DNA of 64,000 bases from Dermacentor variabilis (lineage: Eukaryota > Arthropoda > Arachnida > Ixodida > Ixodidae): NCBI RefSeq assembly GCF_050947875.1, contig NC_134569.1:208000127-208064126 (forward strand). The letters are read 5' to 3'. Position 1 is the first letter of the stretch. The number at the start of each line of letters is the position of its first letter. The notes below the pieces were generated by a model. It saw nothing but the letters and a program-made list of their open reading frames with translations. It was not told where the DNA came from and did not search any database. Position numbers and translations under genes: made by a program. This document shows, piece by piece, positions 33,113-43,886 of the stretch.

Positions 33113-33831
33113 AGGGTGTGATTGAGCGAAAGCTCTCCTTTTTCATGGGACGAAGCATCGAAGGCCACCCTTACTCTTGTTGTATGATCCTTGCAGATTA
33201 CTGCATGGTGTGGCATGTAATACAATGCGTCTTCTGTTTCATCATCAGTGACCTTCTCGGCTACACCATCGTTAGTGTATTTGTGTATGGCAGCATTATA
33301 TTCTCGCAAAAGCGGAGGGTGTCGGCGAAGGTTTCGAAGAAGTTGATTTAAGTGCATCTGTGAGTTTGCTCGATTGTTGCGGTGCAAAATTGTCGGTTTC
33401 CAAGGAAGCGAAACTACATAATGACAATTCTCCATATTGACTGTGCTGTTGAAGAAATCCAGAGCTGGGTCTGTGTCCTCGTTCTTGTTATGTCCATCGG
33501 ATTTTATCTCCGTATGTTCTAGGCCCCAGTAATTATCTATGGTGATGCGACGGTCCAACACTGCTGTTTTAAGTACAATGGTCTCATTGCAGTGCATGAT
33601 GGTAGCACAGGAGGCTACTGGTCCATGCAGAGCCCAGGCTAGTGAAGTCTCGATGGCTTTGAGTCCGTTGACCAACTTCCCTACGTGTCCCATGGCAAAT
33701 GTCCAGTAATAGTCAGCACCGATTAAGACAACAGCTTTTGGGCTTTCAGCTTGATCGATGTCAGTGAAGTAATAACCCTCGTGCTCGAGCTTGTCTGTAA
33801 AGTCTAGTCGAACATGGAATGGATTGGTCAC
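33113..33831 (-). pseudogene. BEL pol: protease end and start of reverse transcriptase
   Basis: VVLIGADYYWTFAMGHVGKL and ALHGPVASC are the conserved 'D.LIG.DYYW......L..GL.A..T.LGW...G' stretch after the BEL protease. They are followed by DFFNSTV, VVSLPWKPTILHRNN (RT thumb/linker), EYNAAIHKYTNDGVAEKV, YYMPHHAVICKDHTTRVRVA and FDASSHEKGELSLNHTL. The frame is broken exactly after 'LNHTL' by a nested DNA transposon and resumes at 32198. Confidence 0.85.
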
Positions 33832-34045
33832 AGATCTTGGTCGTGACGAGAGCTTTGATCCGCAGCGACTTGCAAGTATGCACTAAAGTTACAAGCATGC
33901 GCTGGAAAGTCTTCTCGCCCTCCAAAATATCTTAGTGTAAGACACCCGGATTGAGTACTTTAAAATTTAGTTCCTCAGCTAATTGCTCAGTCATAAAACT
34001 GCGCTGGCTGCCTCCAGCCAATAAAAAGTGAACCAGCACTTTACT

Positions 34046-36015
34046 TTAGTGAACGACTGCCCAAGCAACAGCTGTTTGGAGGTATACAAGCCAATTGGAA
34101 GTGCCTGTTCCAGTCATCTCGAGCCGTATCCGTGTAGGGAATGTCTGGGGTCCAGCAGTTGTTTTCGTCAATATAGGGTCATGCATTGTTTCCACATGGC
34201 ACCGATTACACTTTCCACATTTAACCTTTCTTGCGCAATTTCTTGCTACGTGGGGCTCCAGGATACAACAAAAGCAGCGACGTCCACCTAGTAGGCGTTT
34301 TTTTTTTTTTTTTTTTCTCTTTTCCTTGAGAGGAATTCCAGTCACACTGCTCGGTATAATGAGTTCCTGACTCGCAGAAAAAGCAGGCCTTTTTTTGACG
34401 AACGGGTCGGGCAGTTGAGGTCAAAGACATTGTGGTTGAGCGTTGATGGCACAGAAGTTTCGTTAAGGACAAAGGTCGCGATCTGGATGGCGTGCTACTG
34501 TGAAAATCTTTTATCTTTTAACACGCCCTCTTGTATGGAAACATGCAGGATGGTTCGTACTCGATACTATTTCTGTCTGAATGAAAAGCAGCAAAGACTT
34601 CATGCTCGCCTTCTGTTGCTCGTTGCGCTGTTCTTAATCGCCAGTGCTCCTACGTTCTCCCTTTCATCAGATCTCTGGGGTACAATGGTCTTGTTGAAAT
34701 CGAGGACAATATCAGGAGGAAGCGATTACAGGAGGATGGGGTACAATGAAGAATAATTATTCTCAGATACTCCGAGAGTCTTAAGGGCACACGTCGGACT
34801 GCATAGTGTCGTAAAGCCTTCAAAGTCCTTGAAGGTCGTTAGAGAATCGAACGGGTTGCATGATGATAAGTCGCTTCATGTGATCCTGAATGATATAGTC
34901 GTTCTTAGCAAAGCGCCATTTTAGAATGTCCAGGCTATCACTGTAGCAGCTTGCAGTTGCTGGAAGTCCCGTGATCGCCAATGCCAAACCGCCGGTAAAG
35001 ACCAAGCGTAGATAGGTGAACTTGTTTACCTCTGTGAGGCCGTCGTTGCCGTGGATCAGTTGCTTGAACAGTTCCCAAAAAAGATGCCACAGTGATGGTC
35101 AGCCGTCGAACTTTATAAGGTCGATTTTAGGAAGGTGAACTTCATGCTGCTGTGTGCGTTAAATGGAGTCATTTGAGGTCGACGATTATGTACGATTGGT
35201 TGATTCCTGAAGCTGACGTATACAATATTTTAGTAAAATCTTGATGAGGACTAGTTGGTTCGTACTTAGAACTGAGGTTAAACAGCACGAAAAAGACGAG
35301 GCCACAAGAAAACAAATATCTTTTTATACCTTCTTTCAGCATAGGCATGTGCACACCAGTCGCAAAAACATCTGCAAATCAGCAACATTATGGGAGTCAG
35401 CAACCTAAAGAATGGCTATGAGAGTCATTTAGCCGAACACTGTAAGAAGCGTCACTGCACCCCCATATTTGAAAAGACAAAATTCATAGGGTAAGAAAAA
35501 GGTAAGAGGGAAAGGGAAATAGTAGAGGCTTTCCACATTAGAAAGGAAGGAGATACTAAATGAGTAAGCACTCCCTCTCTTGCCTTGTCAGGAAAAGAAA
35601 TAAGATTTTTGGAAGAAAGATAATAATGTTGCTGATTTGCAGATGTCCGGTGAATTTCAAATAAACTTCCAGTTGGCAGTCAGTGCGTGTCTGTGGTATT
35701 TGTTTCCTTGTGTTCACGTCTTTTTTGCGCTGTTTAACCTCAGTTCTAAGTACAATATTTTAGTTGCACAGACGTCGTGGTGGCTCAATCATTCTAGTTC
35801 ACAATCCACTCAAATTCTGCTTCAGTTTCCGTGGCAGATATCAGAGGGATGATGCCGGAGTCAGTTGCCCTCAAGTCCGTGTGAAGATGACTGAGGGGTT
35901 CACTCAAGATGCAAAGCTGCTCTTCCGTAACATTGTCTTGGCTAAGCGTTGATTTGATGTTGTCAATAAGCAGCGTTAGCTGCAATCTCTCGGCTTTGCG
36001 CTTGAGCGCGCCCAT
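34046..36015 (-). pseudogene. BEL gag, split by a Penelope-like insertion
   Basis: An ATG at 36015-36013 opens GALKRKAERLQLTLLID, the charged helical start usual for BEL gag. After the insertion (35234-35750) the capsid part continues in several frames: LWHLFWELFKQLIHG, LDILKWRFAKNDYIIQDHM, QPVRFSNDLQGL. Two zinc knuckles follow: CFFCESGTHYTEQC (34391-34350) and CFCCILEPHVARNC (about 34275-34230), then KCGKCNRCHVETMHD leading into the protease. A poly-Lys run (plus-strand T-run 34299-34317) and several frameshifts are present. Confidence 0.75.
35234..35750 (+). mobile_element. Penelope-like element fragment nested in BEL gag
   Basis: It is flanked by a perfect 13-bp duplication, tacaatattttag (35221-35233 and 35751-35763). 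On the plus strand (35413-35620) the GIY-YIG endonuclease tail reads GSHLAEHCKKRHCTPIFEK, EREIVEAFHIRKEGDTK, VSTPSLALSGKEIRFLEE, with a frameshift. Arms of about 58 bp at the two ends (35262-35319 and 35696-35753) are inverted copies of each other (gtacttagaactgaggttaa on the left). Inverted terminal repeats in this layout are known in Penelope-like elements. Confidence 0.8.
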
Positions 36016-36090
36016 GCTTTGACTCTGCAGTGAGCAGGCAAAGGTCGGTAGGCAGGAAGGCCTTGGGGCCATCGATGTGGTTCGCTGTTC

Positions 36091-36108
36091 CGATGAGTTT
36101 CGGCACCA
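36091..36108 (-). other. Primer binding site of the BEL element
   Basis: The minus strand reads TGGTGCCGAAACTCATCG, 2 nt inside the 5' LTR. This is the normal form and position for a BEL/Pao primer site. Confidence 0.8.
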
Positions 36109-36110
36109 CT

Positions 36111-36256
36111 TGTAGAGAATCAAGCCTCCTGATGCATAAAAAAAAGGGGGTTTATTAAGCATAAACCACAGCCCGAATCCGTGAGTAGTTGCTGTTAGGT
36201 GTGACCCAAAACACGAGATCGCTTCATTTCCTTCTTCCATCATTCTTGTTCCAACA
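36111..36256 (-). repeat. 5' LTR of the BEL element
   Basis: About 146 bp, paired with 29152-29294. Minus-strand order: TGTTGGAACAAGAATGATGG..., an AATAAA, then ..TTCTCTACA. It is short for a BEL LTR. Confidence 0.7.
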
Positions 36257-36530
36257 GTGACATCAGAAGAATTTCGTGCAACACTGTTGGCCATTGTTAC
36301 TCAAAGTCCTCATTTAGGATCCCTATATATAAAGCCACTGTATTTTTCCGGCATAAAGTGGTGCTTGATTCCAGCGTAGCTCCAGTGATTCTGCAGGCTT
36401 CACTAGCACAGGCTAGGAAGGCTGGTGGAAACAAAGGACACTCTTGCCAGAACATAAAATGCACTCCTCACTCAATAACTAGCCACTAATGGATGAAAAA
36501 AAGTTATCTGAGAACAAAAAAGAAAATTAA

Positions 36531-36758
36531 ATTCTGGGGTTTTACATGCCAAAGCCCTGATCAGATTATGAGGCAAGCCGTAATTGAGGGCTCCAGATTA
36601 ATTTCTACCACCTAGGGTTTTTCAGCATACAACCAATGCACTGCACACAGGCATTTTTGCAAGTTACCGCCGTCGACAGGCAGCTGTCGTGGATGGGACT
36701 TGATCCCTCAACCTCGTGCTTAGTAGCACAACCCCAAAACAATTAAGCAACCACGTTG
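36531..36758 (-). mobile_element. Decayed Ruka-like SINE
   Basis: 'ctggggttttacatgccaaa', 'gattatgaggcaagccgta', 'gggacttgatccctcaacct' and 'aagcaaccacg' give the family order. About 230 bp; no target duplication is visible. Confidence 0.8.
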
Positions 36759-37833
36759 GGTGTATCTAAAAATACAGTTTCAGACTGCTGTAAAAGGGAA
36801 TGTTCCCAATGTGTTCATCGGACCCTCCACCACCTATTCTGCACATTGGCTCGAAGGAAGCAGCTCCCATTCCAACAAAGAGACATCAGAAAGTTCAAAA
36901 TTCAGTTTAAAACAAAATAAAAAAACAATAAAGTACAATGCAAATTTTCAAGAGAGATGGAGGAAAAGTGACAGACAACAATGGACACAAGTTACTGCAC
37001 ATAAAATCATCCCTATACATGACCACGCTAATACAGATGTGTTTCACATGTCCTTTATTAAACCGCAATTGGTCATGGTCCAAATATTACCAGCAAATGA
37101 CAATTAGTGGTTGCCTAAGGTTTCTAGAATAGCTGCCACCTTTGCTGGGCATAAAGTACAAACGACACGCAGATTACGGCCTCATCTGTCCCGCCACATA
37201 CATAATGTAAAGCCTGCGTGATGAATTTTAAAGCAACTGACAGTGCAAGTAAGACTAAGGCAAAAGTGCTGAAACATGGTTGTTATACTTTACAGACCTG
37301 GTATACAAAACGTGACCCAAGGGCAATGAAAATAGTTTTTGAATTTGCATATTTCTTGCAAAATACCCCAACATTACTATTCACCTTAGCAGTACTCTCC
37401 GTGAAATGCAATCGGCTTGCGCTACCGCTTTAGCCATTGCCTGAAACTCTTCAGTAGTTCCTGCAAACTGATGCCTCTAATTCTTCCCTAATTTTGTTCT
37501 TTGCCTCGTCTGCATCTTGAAATTTCTTTTTTTTTTATGGGGAGATGCAGGTTGAAAAATTGCCTTTATATTTTTAAACATCTTTTAGATTTTGGTTGCA
37601 AAATTATGTTTCACCATTTTATTTTCCTGTTCAAATATCATTGTGTTTCTTGATCCACAAGACTGAAAAATCATTCTAACTGAGGCACAGTAGCTGCAGA
37701 GGCCTCATTTTTCTATTCATGCTCATCTGATAAGGGCAAAACTACAAGTTTTGTCCAGATGGTTAGCTTTCCTGGCGCAAGAACAAGTGAGCTCTACACT
37801 TTCAAAGAAGTTTGGATCCACTGGATCTTTTCA
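36759..37833. other. Intron sequence, nothing recognised
   Basis: AT-rich with a T-run (37527-37537); open frames lack motifs. Confidence 0.4.
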
Positions 37834-38025
37834 CACGATAATTGTCATCAGCCTTGATTGCATTTCCTTTCTTGAAAACTCGGTGCCTCCTACTTTTCTT
37901 TCAAGAATGCTATGTCAAGCTGATTATGTACATCCTGCTTGTGACCTGGAAGTACCGGGAGCATAGTTTCAGAACAGAAAGGCACGCAAGATAGATGATT
38001 ATTGTTGTGGGACAAGATAAGCTCG
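37834..38025. mobile_element. Short palindromic MITE, copy 2
   Basis: This is the inverted counterpart of 10366-10565. 'gcatttcctttcttgaaaac', 'cctactttt.tttcaagaat', 'gaagtaccgggagc' and 'gatgattattgttgtggg' occur in matching order. Confidence 0.6.
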
Positions 38026-38481
38026 AAAGGGTACAAACTTTTTTGAAAGTGCAGCTGAGCTAGCACCAGCTCGTCTTCCAATGTTCACCAGTGCTCAGGC
38101 AAGTTCACGCACTTTTGTGGAAACAGCCTCTTCTATAGCCATGCTGTGGTTCAACAAAGGCCACAAAGGCTGCGAACAGCTTCTGCAGGAGCTGGGTGTC
38201 TTTCTAATTTGGTAGCTGATTCACCCTGATTAACCGAAAGACCAGAGAAGAATCAGAAGAACGTCTGGAAAACAAAGCTGAAGCTAAATCTCATTGTCAC
38301 AGTGCAGTTGAGAAAGTCTGCCTCGAGGAGAAAGTTGGCAAGGGTTACTGAGGGCACCGCCCGTGCAGTAAGAGAATTTTGAAATGTTGCGCTTCTTCTG
38401 CGAAGAGTGGTCTGAATTCTGGCCAAATTTCATGTAAGTTTACGATTTACAATGGTAAAAGGCATGTTTAGAACTTCCAAC

Positions 38482-38615
38482 TTTATTCTTTCTCATAACA
38501 CTTGACAAAACATTCGTGAAATCATACGAGCCCGAATTTATAGACTATGCAAAATTCTAGAGGGTTGGTAGGTATCTGTCTGCAACATCCTGCTTTGCAG
38601 GCACTTCATACATAC
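38482..38615 (-). promoter_or_regulatory. Possible alternative 3' end (intronic polyadenylation)
   Basis: If the GTATGT donor is not used, the frame continues for 26 codons to a TAA at 38540-38538. A canonical AATAAA lies on the minus strand at 38487-38482. The read-through peptide (VCMKCLQSRMLQTD...) is plausible but short. Either this is the true terminal exon of one gene, or it is an intronic polyadenylation site of the longer gene that continues to the left. The phase-0 match with the next exon favours the second view. Confidence 0.35.
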
Positions 38616-38909
38616 GGCCAAGCGAATGATGTCTTGCTGCTCCTGAAGCGAAGGGTTGGTGACAACACGCTGCTGATAGCACTGTAGCAAGTACATGTAC
38701 TCGGAGTGCTCGATGGCGCTCAACGTGCTCACGGAACCTTGGCCTTGCTTCGCTTTTCCCTTTTTCTTTTTCTTTTTGCCAGTCACCTGTATTTGGCCAG
38801 GTGCTTGAGCTGATTCCAGAAGCTCCTTCAGTAGCGCCTTCTTCTGTGCTTCCTCCTGTTCCCAGACAAGTGAATAGCGCTCATACTCCGCCTTTGTGAA
38901 CATGGTCGC
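38616..38909 (-). CDS. First visible coding exon of an unrecognised host gene
   Basis: The exon begins after a good acceptor (minus strand tcctacttgcag at 38921-38910) and has an ATG at 38903-38901 with A at -3 (ACCATG). It ends at a GTATGT donor (38615-38610), in phase 0. From the ATG it encodes 96 residues: MFTKAEYERYSLVWEQEEA, then a KKKKKKGK basic run near residue 45, then a Gln-rich, helical-looking stretch (EHSEYMYLLQCYQQRVV, QEQQDIIRLA). No signal peptide or membrane segment is seen. The next exon in phase is 28401-28291. Reading through the donor instead gives a stop at 38540-38538 and an AATAAA just downstream, so an alternative short 3' end is possible. I do not recognise the family; ICE2/NARG2 (little elongation complex subunit 2) is a weak guess from the N-terminal style only. 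Coding status looks sound; identity does not. Confidence 0.6.
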
Positions 38910-40269
38910 CTGCAAGTAGGATGGATGAATCCATTGTAAAGTCCAAAGACTTGGTAAAGTAGACCAGGCTAAACGTACCATGAAGGACAACACGCTCAAA
39001 GAGCTGAGAGCAGTGCATTTTGCACTGCTGTTTATTCCAGCAAGACGAAGAACCCCCGTGCCACACACCCTCGATAGCCGCACTTCGTCTCCCTTTCTCT
39101 TTGTGCAAGCTATTTCTTTGCTTTTTTTAACACTCGTGACTTACAAAGTGCTATGGGCGCATTTCTAGAAAGCACAAATGTTGTATAAGCTGCATGACAA
39201 CTCTGCCGTTTCCGAGCTTTAGGCAAAATGTGCACATAATTCCACTGTTTCCTCCAATGTTCTCAACACGTGCAAGTTTCTACCATAGTCTGGGCATGGA
39301 GTCAGGCCACACTGTGACCCTATTACCTTTAGCAATGCTAGTGATATGCGACACTATGAGCACTTCAAACGACTATTAAGTATCCCTTGTACCAGTGATT
39401 CCAAAGGTATTTTTTGCATCTGTTGACACAATATACATGTTTTAAGCAGCTCTGTATGTGTGCTAGATACTATGGCTACAGCTTGCAACTCAGGAAGTGC
39501 CATCAGCCACTTTCTATGCATGAAATAGGCAGGTGTCAAAACTTCTGGCTCCTATGGTGTATGGTATGAATATGTCATGGATCTACTGTTTATAATTGCT
39601 TCAATTTCAGTTAGGACTGTACTCGCGTGATGGGAATCTGGAAGTTACCTTCCTAGAGCTTTCCTCAAACTGTATTTCACTGATATACCATACGTTCCCA
39701 AAATGTGCCCCACCGAGGAGCCCAGAGAATTTGCATGTAATGCGACGAGCTGACAGCTAATCACAAATCTCACTTCTCCAAACAGTGCCACACAAAGCAA
39801 GAAGTTCACAAATCTGCTTCACGTTTTAAATGTGAAAACCTCATTTTAGCTCTTTATAACGCAATATATATATATGTACTTGTCATTGCAGCAAACAGTA
39901 CAGTTAGAAACAAGGAAAAGGGCGCAGTAGGCATGCAATTCTAAAGACATGAATAGATGGGGGCACTGAGAAAGTGCTCCCTTCTATGCAGTAGAACATG
40001 AAGACTGAATCCACACAAGTGAAAAAGTTTTGACGTCTATGTAGTAAAATAAAAAAGGGCGAAATAACCGCAGATTTCAACACTGCCATTGAACACGTCT
40101 ATGTAGCAGAAGAAAAACTATGTGGACGAGCTCAGTTCATCCTAAAGATTCAAAAGGTTAATGAAGGTGCGCTAGCTGCCGCTGTCCAGATTACCTCTGA
40201 TGTAACATGAGCCCTTTGTGCCTTTTATCTTACCTCTAAACGATTGCAGAAAAATCGTGTCTATGCTAC

Positions 40270-41797
40270 TTCACTTTGTTCCAGCTGACACAGCATATAT
40301 GGAGGTAATGCTCACTGCATTTTCCATTGGAGTCACTATGCGAGCACATTCAGCACCTGCTTTGCAGCACTTGGAAGAAGTGAGTCTTCTTTGACAGTGC
40401 GAGCAGCTCACGTTGACAGTCTCTGGCTCGGTGTCCTTTGGTTGCGCACTTGAAGTAGCAGCCAGCCATCGAGAGAAGACACTTTTCCTCCAAGTTGTCA
40501 ATCGGCGTGTCGCAGTCCCGCATTGAATGTGCCCTCTGACAGATGATGCACGCCTCCTTTTTTGTCATGGTGTTATTGTGGACTGCAGCCAATTCCATGG
40601 GCCGACTCTTACGTCTGCCGAAAGGCTGTTGTCGACCGCCATACGAGACCAACTGCTGGTAGGTCGTCTGTTCTCTACACTCTACCTTGATGCAAAGGCA
40701 CTTGAGTCCTGAAGTTCTTCTGAGCTTGGCTGGTCATATACACTAGTCACCTCAATACAATGCCGTCAGTAATATTCAACCACTATTTCTTGTGGAATTG
40801 ATTGTGCCAGCACCTCGCACAGCACTGCAGTGTAGGTCGCCTACGAGTCCTCTGAGGGCTCTGATGTTTGTTCACTTGCACAAAGTCATAGAGGCTTCTC
40901 AGCACTCTAACGTTTGCCGACACAGTGGCGCGGCCGTGAGTGCGAAGGTATTCCAAGTGTTTTTGTTCAATAATTTCAATAATTCACACTCCTACAAACT
41001 GTTCATTCAAGATAAAAACGATGTCCTCGTAACTGTTGTCTGTTTTCAGTATACCAGCAATAGCCTTGGATACCAGGACATCCAGGAGACTAGAGGTATG
41101 GTAACTGGTCAACGTTAAAGGGACTGACAACAGATTTTTATGGACCTAGTTTTTTATGGCACCATGCAAATTTGAAAACAAAAAGGTGATACAATAAGTT
41201 TCCGTTTTTATACAGACCTTTCTTATATTTGTACTGCGTTTTTCCTCAAGTACATGCCTACGTCATGGCTGGCTGACCCCTATCATAGTTATTACGTCAA
41301 CAAACCAAGCAGACTCATCGAAAATGAAGCCAAAGGCAGCGCCACTTTTCTAGTCACTACAAATGAAGGCCTATCCATACATTGTAGGTTAGAAAAATCT
41401 TATAATAGAAAAAAAGTCCTGCATTTTTAATCCTAATAAAAAAACCAGGAACTGCGTACACTAACAGAAGATCAAATATGTACCTTCATGTTTTTGCCGC
41501 GTAGGGTGCCAAATGTCCTTTTTCGCGACTATAAAAATATATCCACGTTAATGACAAAAACATAGCTTGTTTTAACCGACACGATAGGCAATCTTTCCAG
41601 GAGCAGGGTCATCTCAATTCATGTTCTGAGCGGTTGCCTGTCCCTATAGGATATGGGTTCTCAGGTACCGAGTGACCAAAGGGGTCCCAAAATGGTAGCC
41701 ATTTCATAGGGGAACTGTCGCACCTTGTTAGGTCGAACATAGGAAGCCTCGCTCCAGAGACAACTGAAGTTTCTCTAGGACTTGTTGGGTGCAACAA
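40270..41797 (-). pseudogene. gag of the second BEL element
   Basis: ARLPMFDLTRCDSSPMKWLP and FWDPFGHSVPENPYPIG (41745-41640) are the conserved gag core ('LP...L..F.G....W..FWD.F...VH.NP'). The zinc knuckles follow at 40560-40420: CIICQRAHSMRDC and CYFKCATKGHRARDC, both with complete Cys/His sets. Between them and the core, several frameshifts and a TTAA-site insertion (from 41115) break the frame. No protease or RT follows towards the 3' LTR. Confidence 0.75.
41115..41570. mobile_element. Possible TTAA-site element inside gag
   Basis: TTAA followed by agggactgacaacagatttt resembles the end of a dispersed TTAA-targeting repeat, and gag coding is lost here. A matching right end is not seen, so the extent is approximate. 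Confidence 0.35.
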
Positions 41798-42140
41798 AGA
41801 TGAGACAGTTCGTACATTGCATGTGGGTCTTGAGGTAGCCGAAGACTGGACAGTTAGCTCTTGGATGTGATGTCATAGCAGAACAACCATTCTCGCAGCC
41901 CAGTCATCATACTCCAGCAAAGAGTTAATGTCAGCAGTCATTTCATAGTCACTCATTTCTCCCTGAAGTGCTTCATTGGCTTAGGAAAGATCGTCATTGT
42001 CTTTCTAAGGCGCAGATGAATGCTGCGAACAACCACAGATTGAACTCGTTGTTGGCTAGAAGATTATCAACTTCTTTGATGAGCTTAGTGCTCTTGTGCA
42101 GCTCTTGTGTTCCATAAGCATTCAGTCATCCTCCACGAAA

Positions 42141-42163
42141 GCAGGTCCCGAGTTTCAGCAGCA
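42141..42163 (-). other. Primer binding site of the second BEL element
   Basis: The minus strand reads tgctgctgaaactcgggac just inside the 5' LTR, close in form to the site of the first BEL element (tgg.gccgaaactc). Confidence 0.5.
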
Positions 42164-42405
42164 GTGTGAAGTCTAAAGACCTCGACCAGTAGGCCAGGCA
42201 TGGTGAAGCACAATATGCTTGAAGAGCCGAGAGCAGCACTTCTTGCGTGGCCATTGATTCCAGCTAGACGATGAACCTCTGTACCAAGCACCCTCGATAG
42301 CCAACATTACGTTTTTCTTTCCCTTTGCGCGAGCTATCTTTTTTTCTTATTAACATATATTGTAGCAATTATTGGGAAGAGCTCAACGCAATTCTTCAAG
42401 GGCAC

Positions 42406-42627
42406 GCACCGTGGCAGCCGAGTAAATGTGACGTTGCAATGCAAGACCCCGACGTCATCAGTTCAATGCCAGCTGCGGCAGTCACATTTCAATGGGAGGG
42501 GCAAAATGCAAAAATGCTCGTGTGCTTTAACTTAGGTGCACACCAATCTCAGGTGATCAAAGTTATACCAGAGGCACCCGCTTTGTCTTGGCACATAATC
42601 AGATCGTGGTTTTGGCACATAATACCC
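42406..42627 (+). mobile_element. Decayed Ruka-like SINE, plus orientation
   Basis: 'caccgtggcagccgagt', 'cagttcaatgcc' (B-box area), 'catttcaatgggaggggcaa', 'taacttaggtgcac' and 'ataatcagatcgtggttttg' occur in family order. Confidence 0.75.
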
Positions 42628-42654
42628 TAGCATTTAATTTATTTAGTTTTTGTT

Positions 42655-43545
42655 ATGGAGGCAAGAAAGGGTAACAAGGCACCATGTCCATCAAAAACAA
42701 CTTCATTTACAAAGGCAGCTGTGTACCCACGGGCCGGGCAGGGACGCAAGGTGTGGCAGATCCAAAACCATCTACAACTGCAAGTGTTATCATGTCGGCA
42801 TAAAATCGCTCACTTATCACTTCTGCAAAAGCTCTACCATCACGCATCACTTTGCAAGGACTTCTTTAGGCCACCCCCTGCCATCTTTCCCTGCCATGAT
42901 CACCTTTTAAAATCGAATGCTTCACGTGTCACACACTAACTTATGCTAGATTGTTCATACCACGCACAATAACCAAGTGGAATAACTTGACAATAGACAT
43001 CGCAACTGTCACCGACATAAATGAATTTCAGAAACTTTGAATCATGAATAAAAGTGCATAAACCGTTCATGTTTCATGTCCCCCCCCCCTCCCTATTTTT
43101 CCTTTACACTACAAATGGCATTAAAAAATGATTTTGGCTTCTGTCTAACAGGCATATTTTTATGGTTATTGTTCCTATTTTCATTGCAGTGATTTGCCTG
43201 TTCCTTTCAAGTTCACATGTTGTGTTGCTTTCTGATTTGTTATACATTAATGGCGTGTGTGCTTTCTGTGAACCAGATTATCCTCCATTTTTGTGTGCTT
43301 GTGATTCATATTCACTTTTTGTACACTTCTGATTATTATTAGTACTACAGCAATCTTATTGACCTTGTATTATTGTTTATTTTTTGTGATTATAGTTTAT
43401 CAGTGCCCGTTTTTGTTTCAACTTATTACTCATTTGTTACATCTGTATGGGTTACTGCCCCCCCCCCATGTAATACCCTCCTGCTAGGGGGCCTTTAGAG
43501 GTATTCTGAATAAATAAATAAATAAATGAATAAATAAAATAAAGT
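42655..43545 (+). mobile_element. LINE 3' end: ORF2 C-terminus, 3' UTR and (AATA)n tail
   Basis: Coding reads LQLQVLSCRHKIAHLSLLQK and LYHHASLCKDFFRPPPA. After a frameshift it continues with IPRTITKWNNLTIDIAT and DINEFQKL, then stop, matching the 'FFPRTI..WN.LP' end of tick-type LINE ORF2. The 3' UTR has C-runs (43079-43091, 43459-43468), a hairpin-like 'accctcctgctagggggcc', and a tail of aataaataaataaata at 43509-43530. Confidence 0.8.
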
Positions 43546-43775
43546 CCCTAAAGCTCAGCACCAAACTTGGCCACATGCTTCATTGCCGATTCTATGCTTT
43601 GTTGTCCTAGGCTGAGCTGGCAGTGTGCTGGCCGCAAAAAAGCAGTAGCATTTCATAAGTTACTGTGAAACCATCGGCAGCACTTGCAAGGTGCCCATGA
43701 TCAGACTAAGAAGCTGTGCCACTTGATTCATTAACTGATGCATTAACATTGTACAGCAGCACTAGGGCTCCGAAA

Positions 43776-43886
43776 GATGATGTAGTGGAGGGCTCCATAT
43801 TAATTTTGGGAACTTAGGTTTCTTTAACGTGCACCTAAACCTCAACACAAAAATGCTTTTGCATTTTGCCTCCACTGAAATGCAGA
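43776..43886 (-). mobile_element. Truncated Ruka-like SINE
   Basis: 'gtagtggagggctccatatta', 'ctttaacgtgcacctaaacc' and 'gcctccactgaaatgcag' match the middle of the family. Both ends are missing. Confidence 0.65.

Larger units (their letters stand above)
29152..36256 (-). mobile_element. Full-length BEL/Pao LTR retrotransposon, about 7.1 kb with nested insertions
   Basis: LTRs 29152-29294 and 36111-36256 begin tgtagagaatcaagcc on the plus strand and are about 75% alike by eye. They enclose a primer site, gag, protease, RT/RNase H and integrase in the expected minus-strand order. Flanking 5-mers are gtcac (left) and gtgac (right), a one-base-decayed target duplication. Inside lie a Harbinger element (32199-33112) and a Penelope-like fragment (35234-35750). 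It occupies most of a host intron in the sense orientation. Confidence 0.85.
38935..42355 (-). mobile_element. Second BEL/Pao element, gag only, with LTR pair
   Basis: Direct repeats 38935-39132 and 42166-42355 share 'aaagtc.aaagac', 'gagagcag', 'attccagc.agacga' and 'accctcgatagcc', about 70% alike by eye. Inside, minus strand, are a primer site and gag but no pol, so the element is internally deleted to 3.4 kb. Flanking 5-mers (tccat, tatat) match only in part. Its 3' LTR edge lies 25 nt from the acceptor of a host exon. Confidence 0.65.

Noticed and set aside
34299..34317. Poly-T run as a Pol III terminator
   Set aside because: It is the complement of a Lys run in degenerate BEL gag; no Pol III gene lies upstream.
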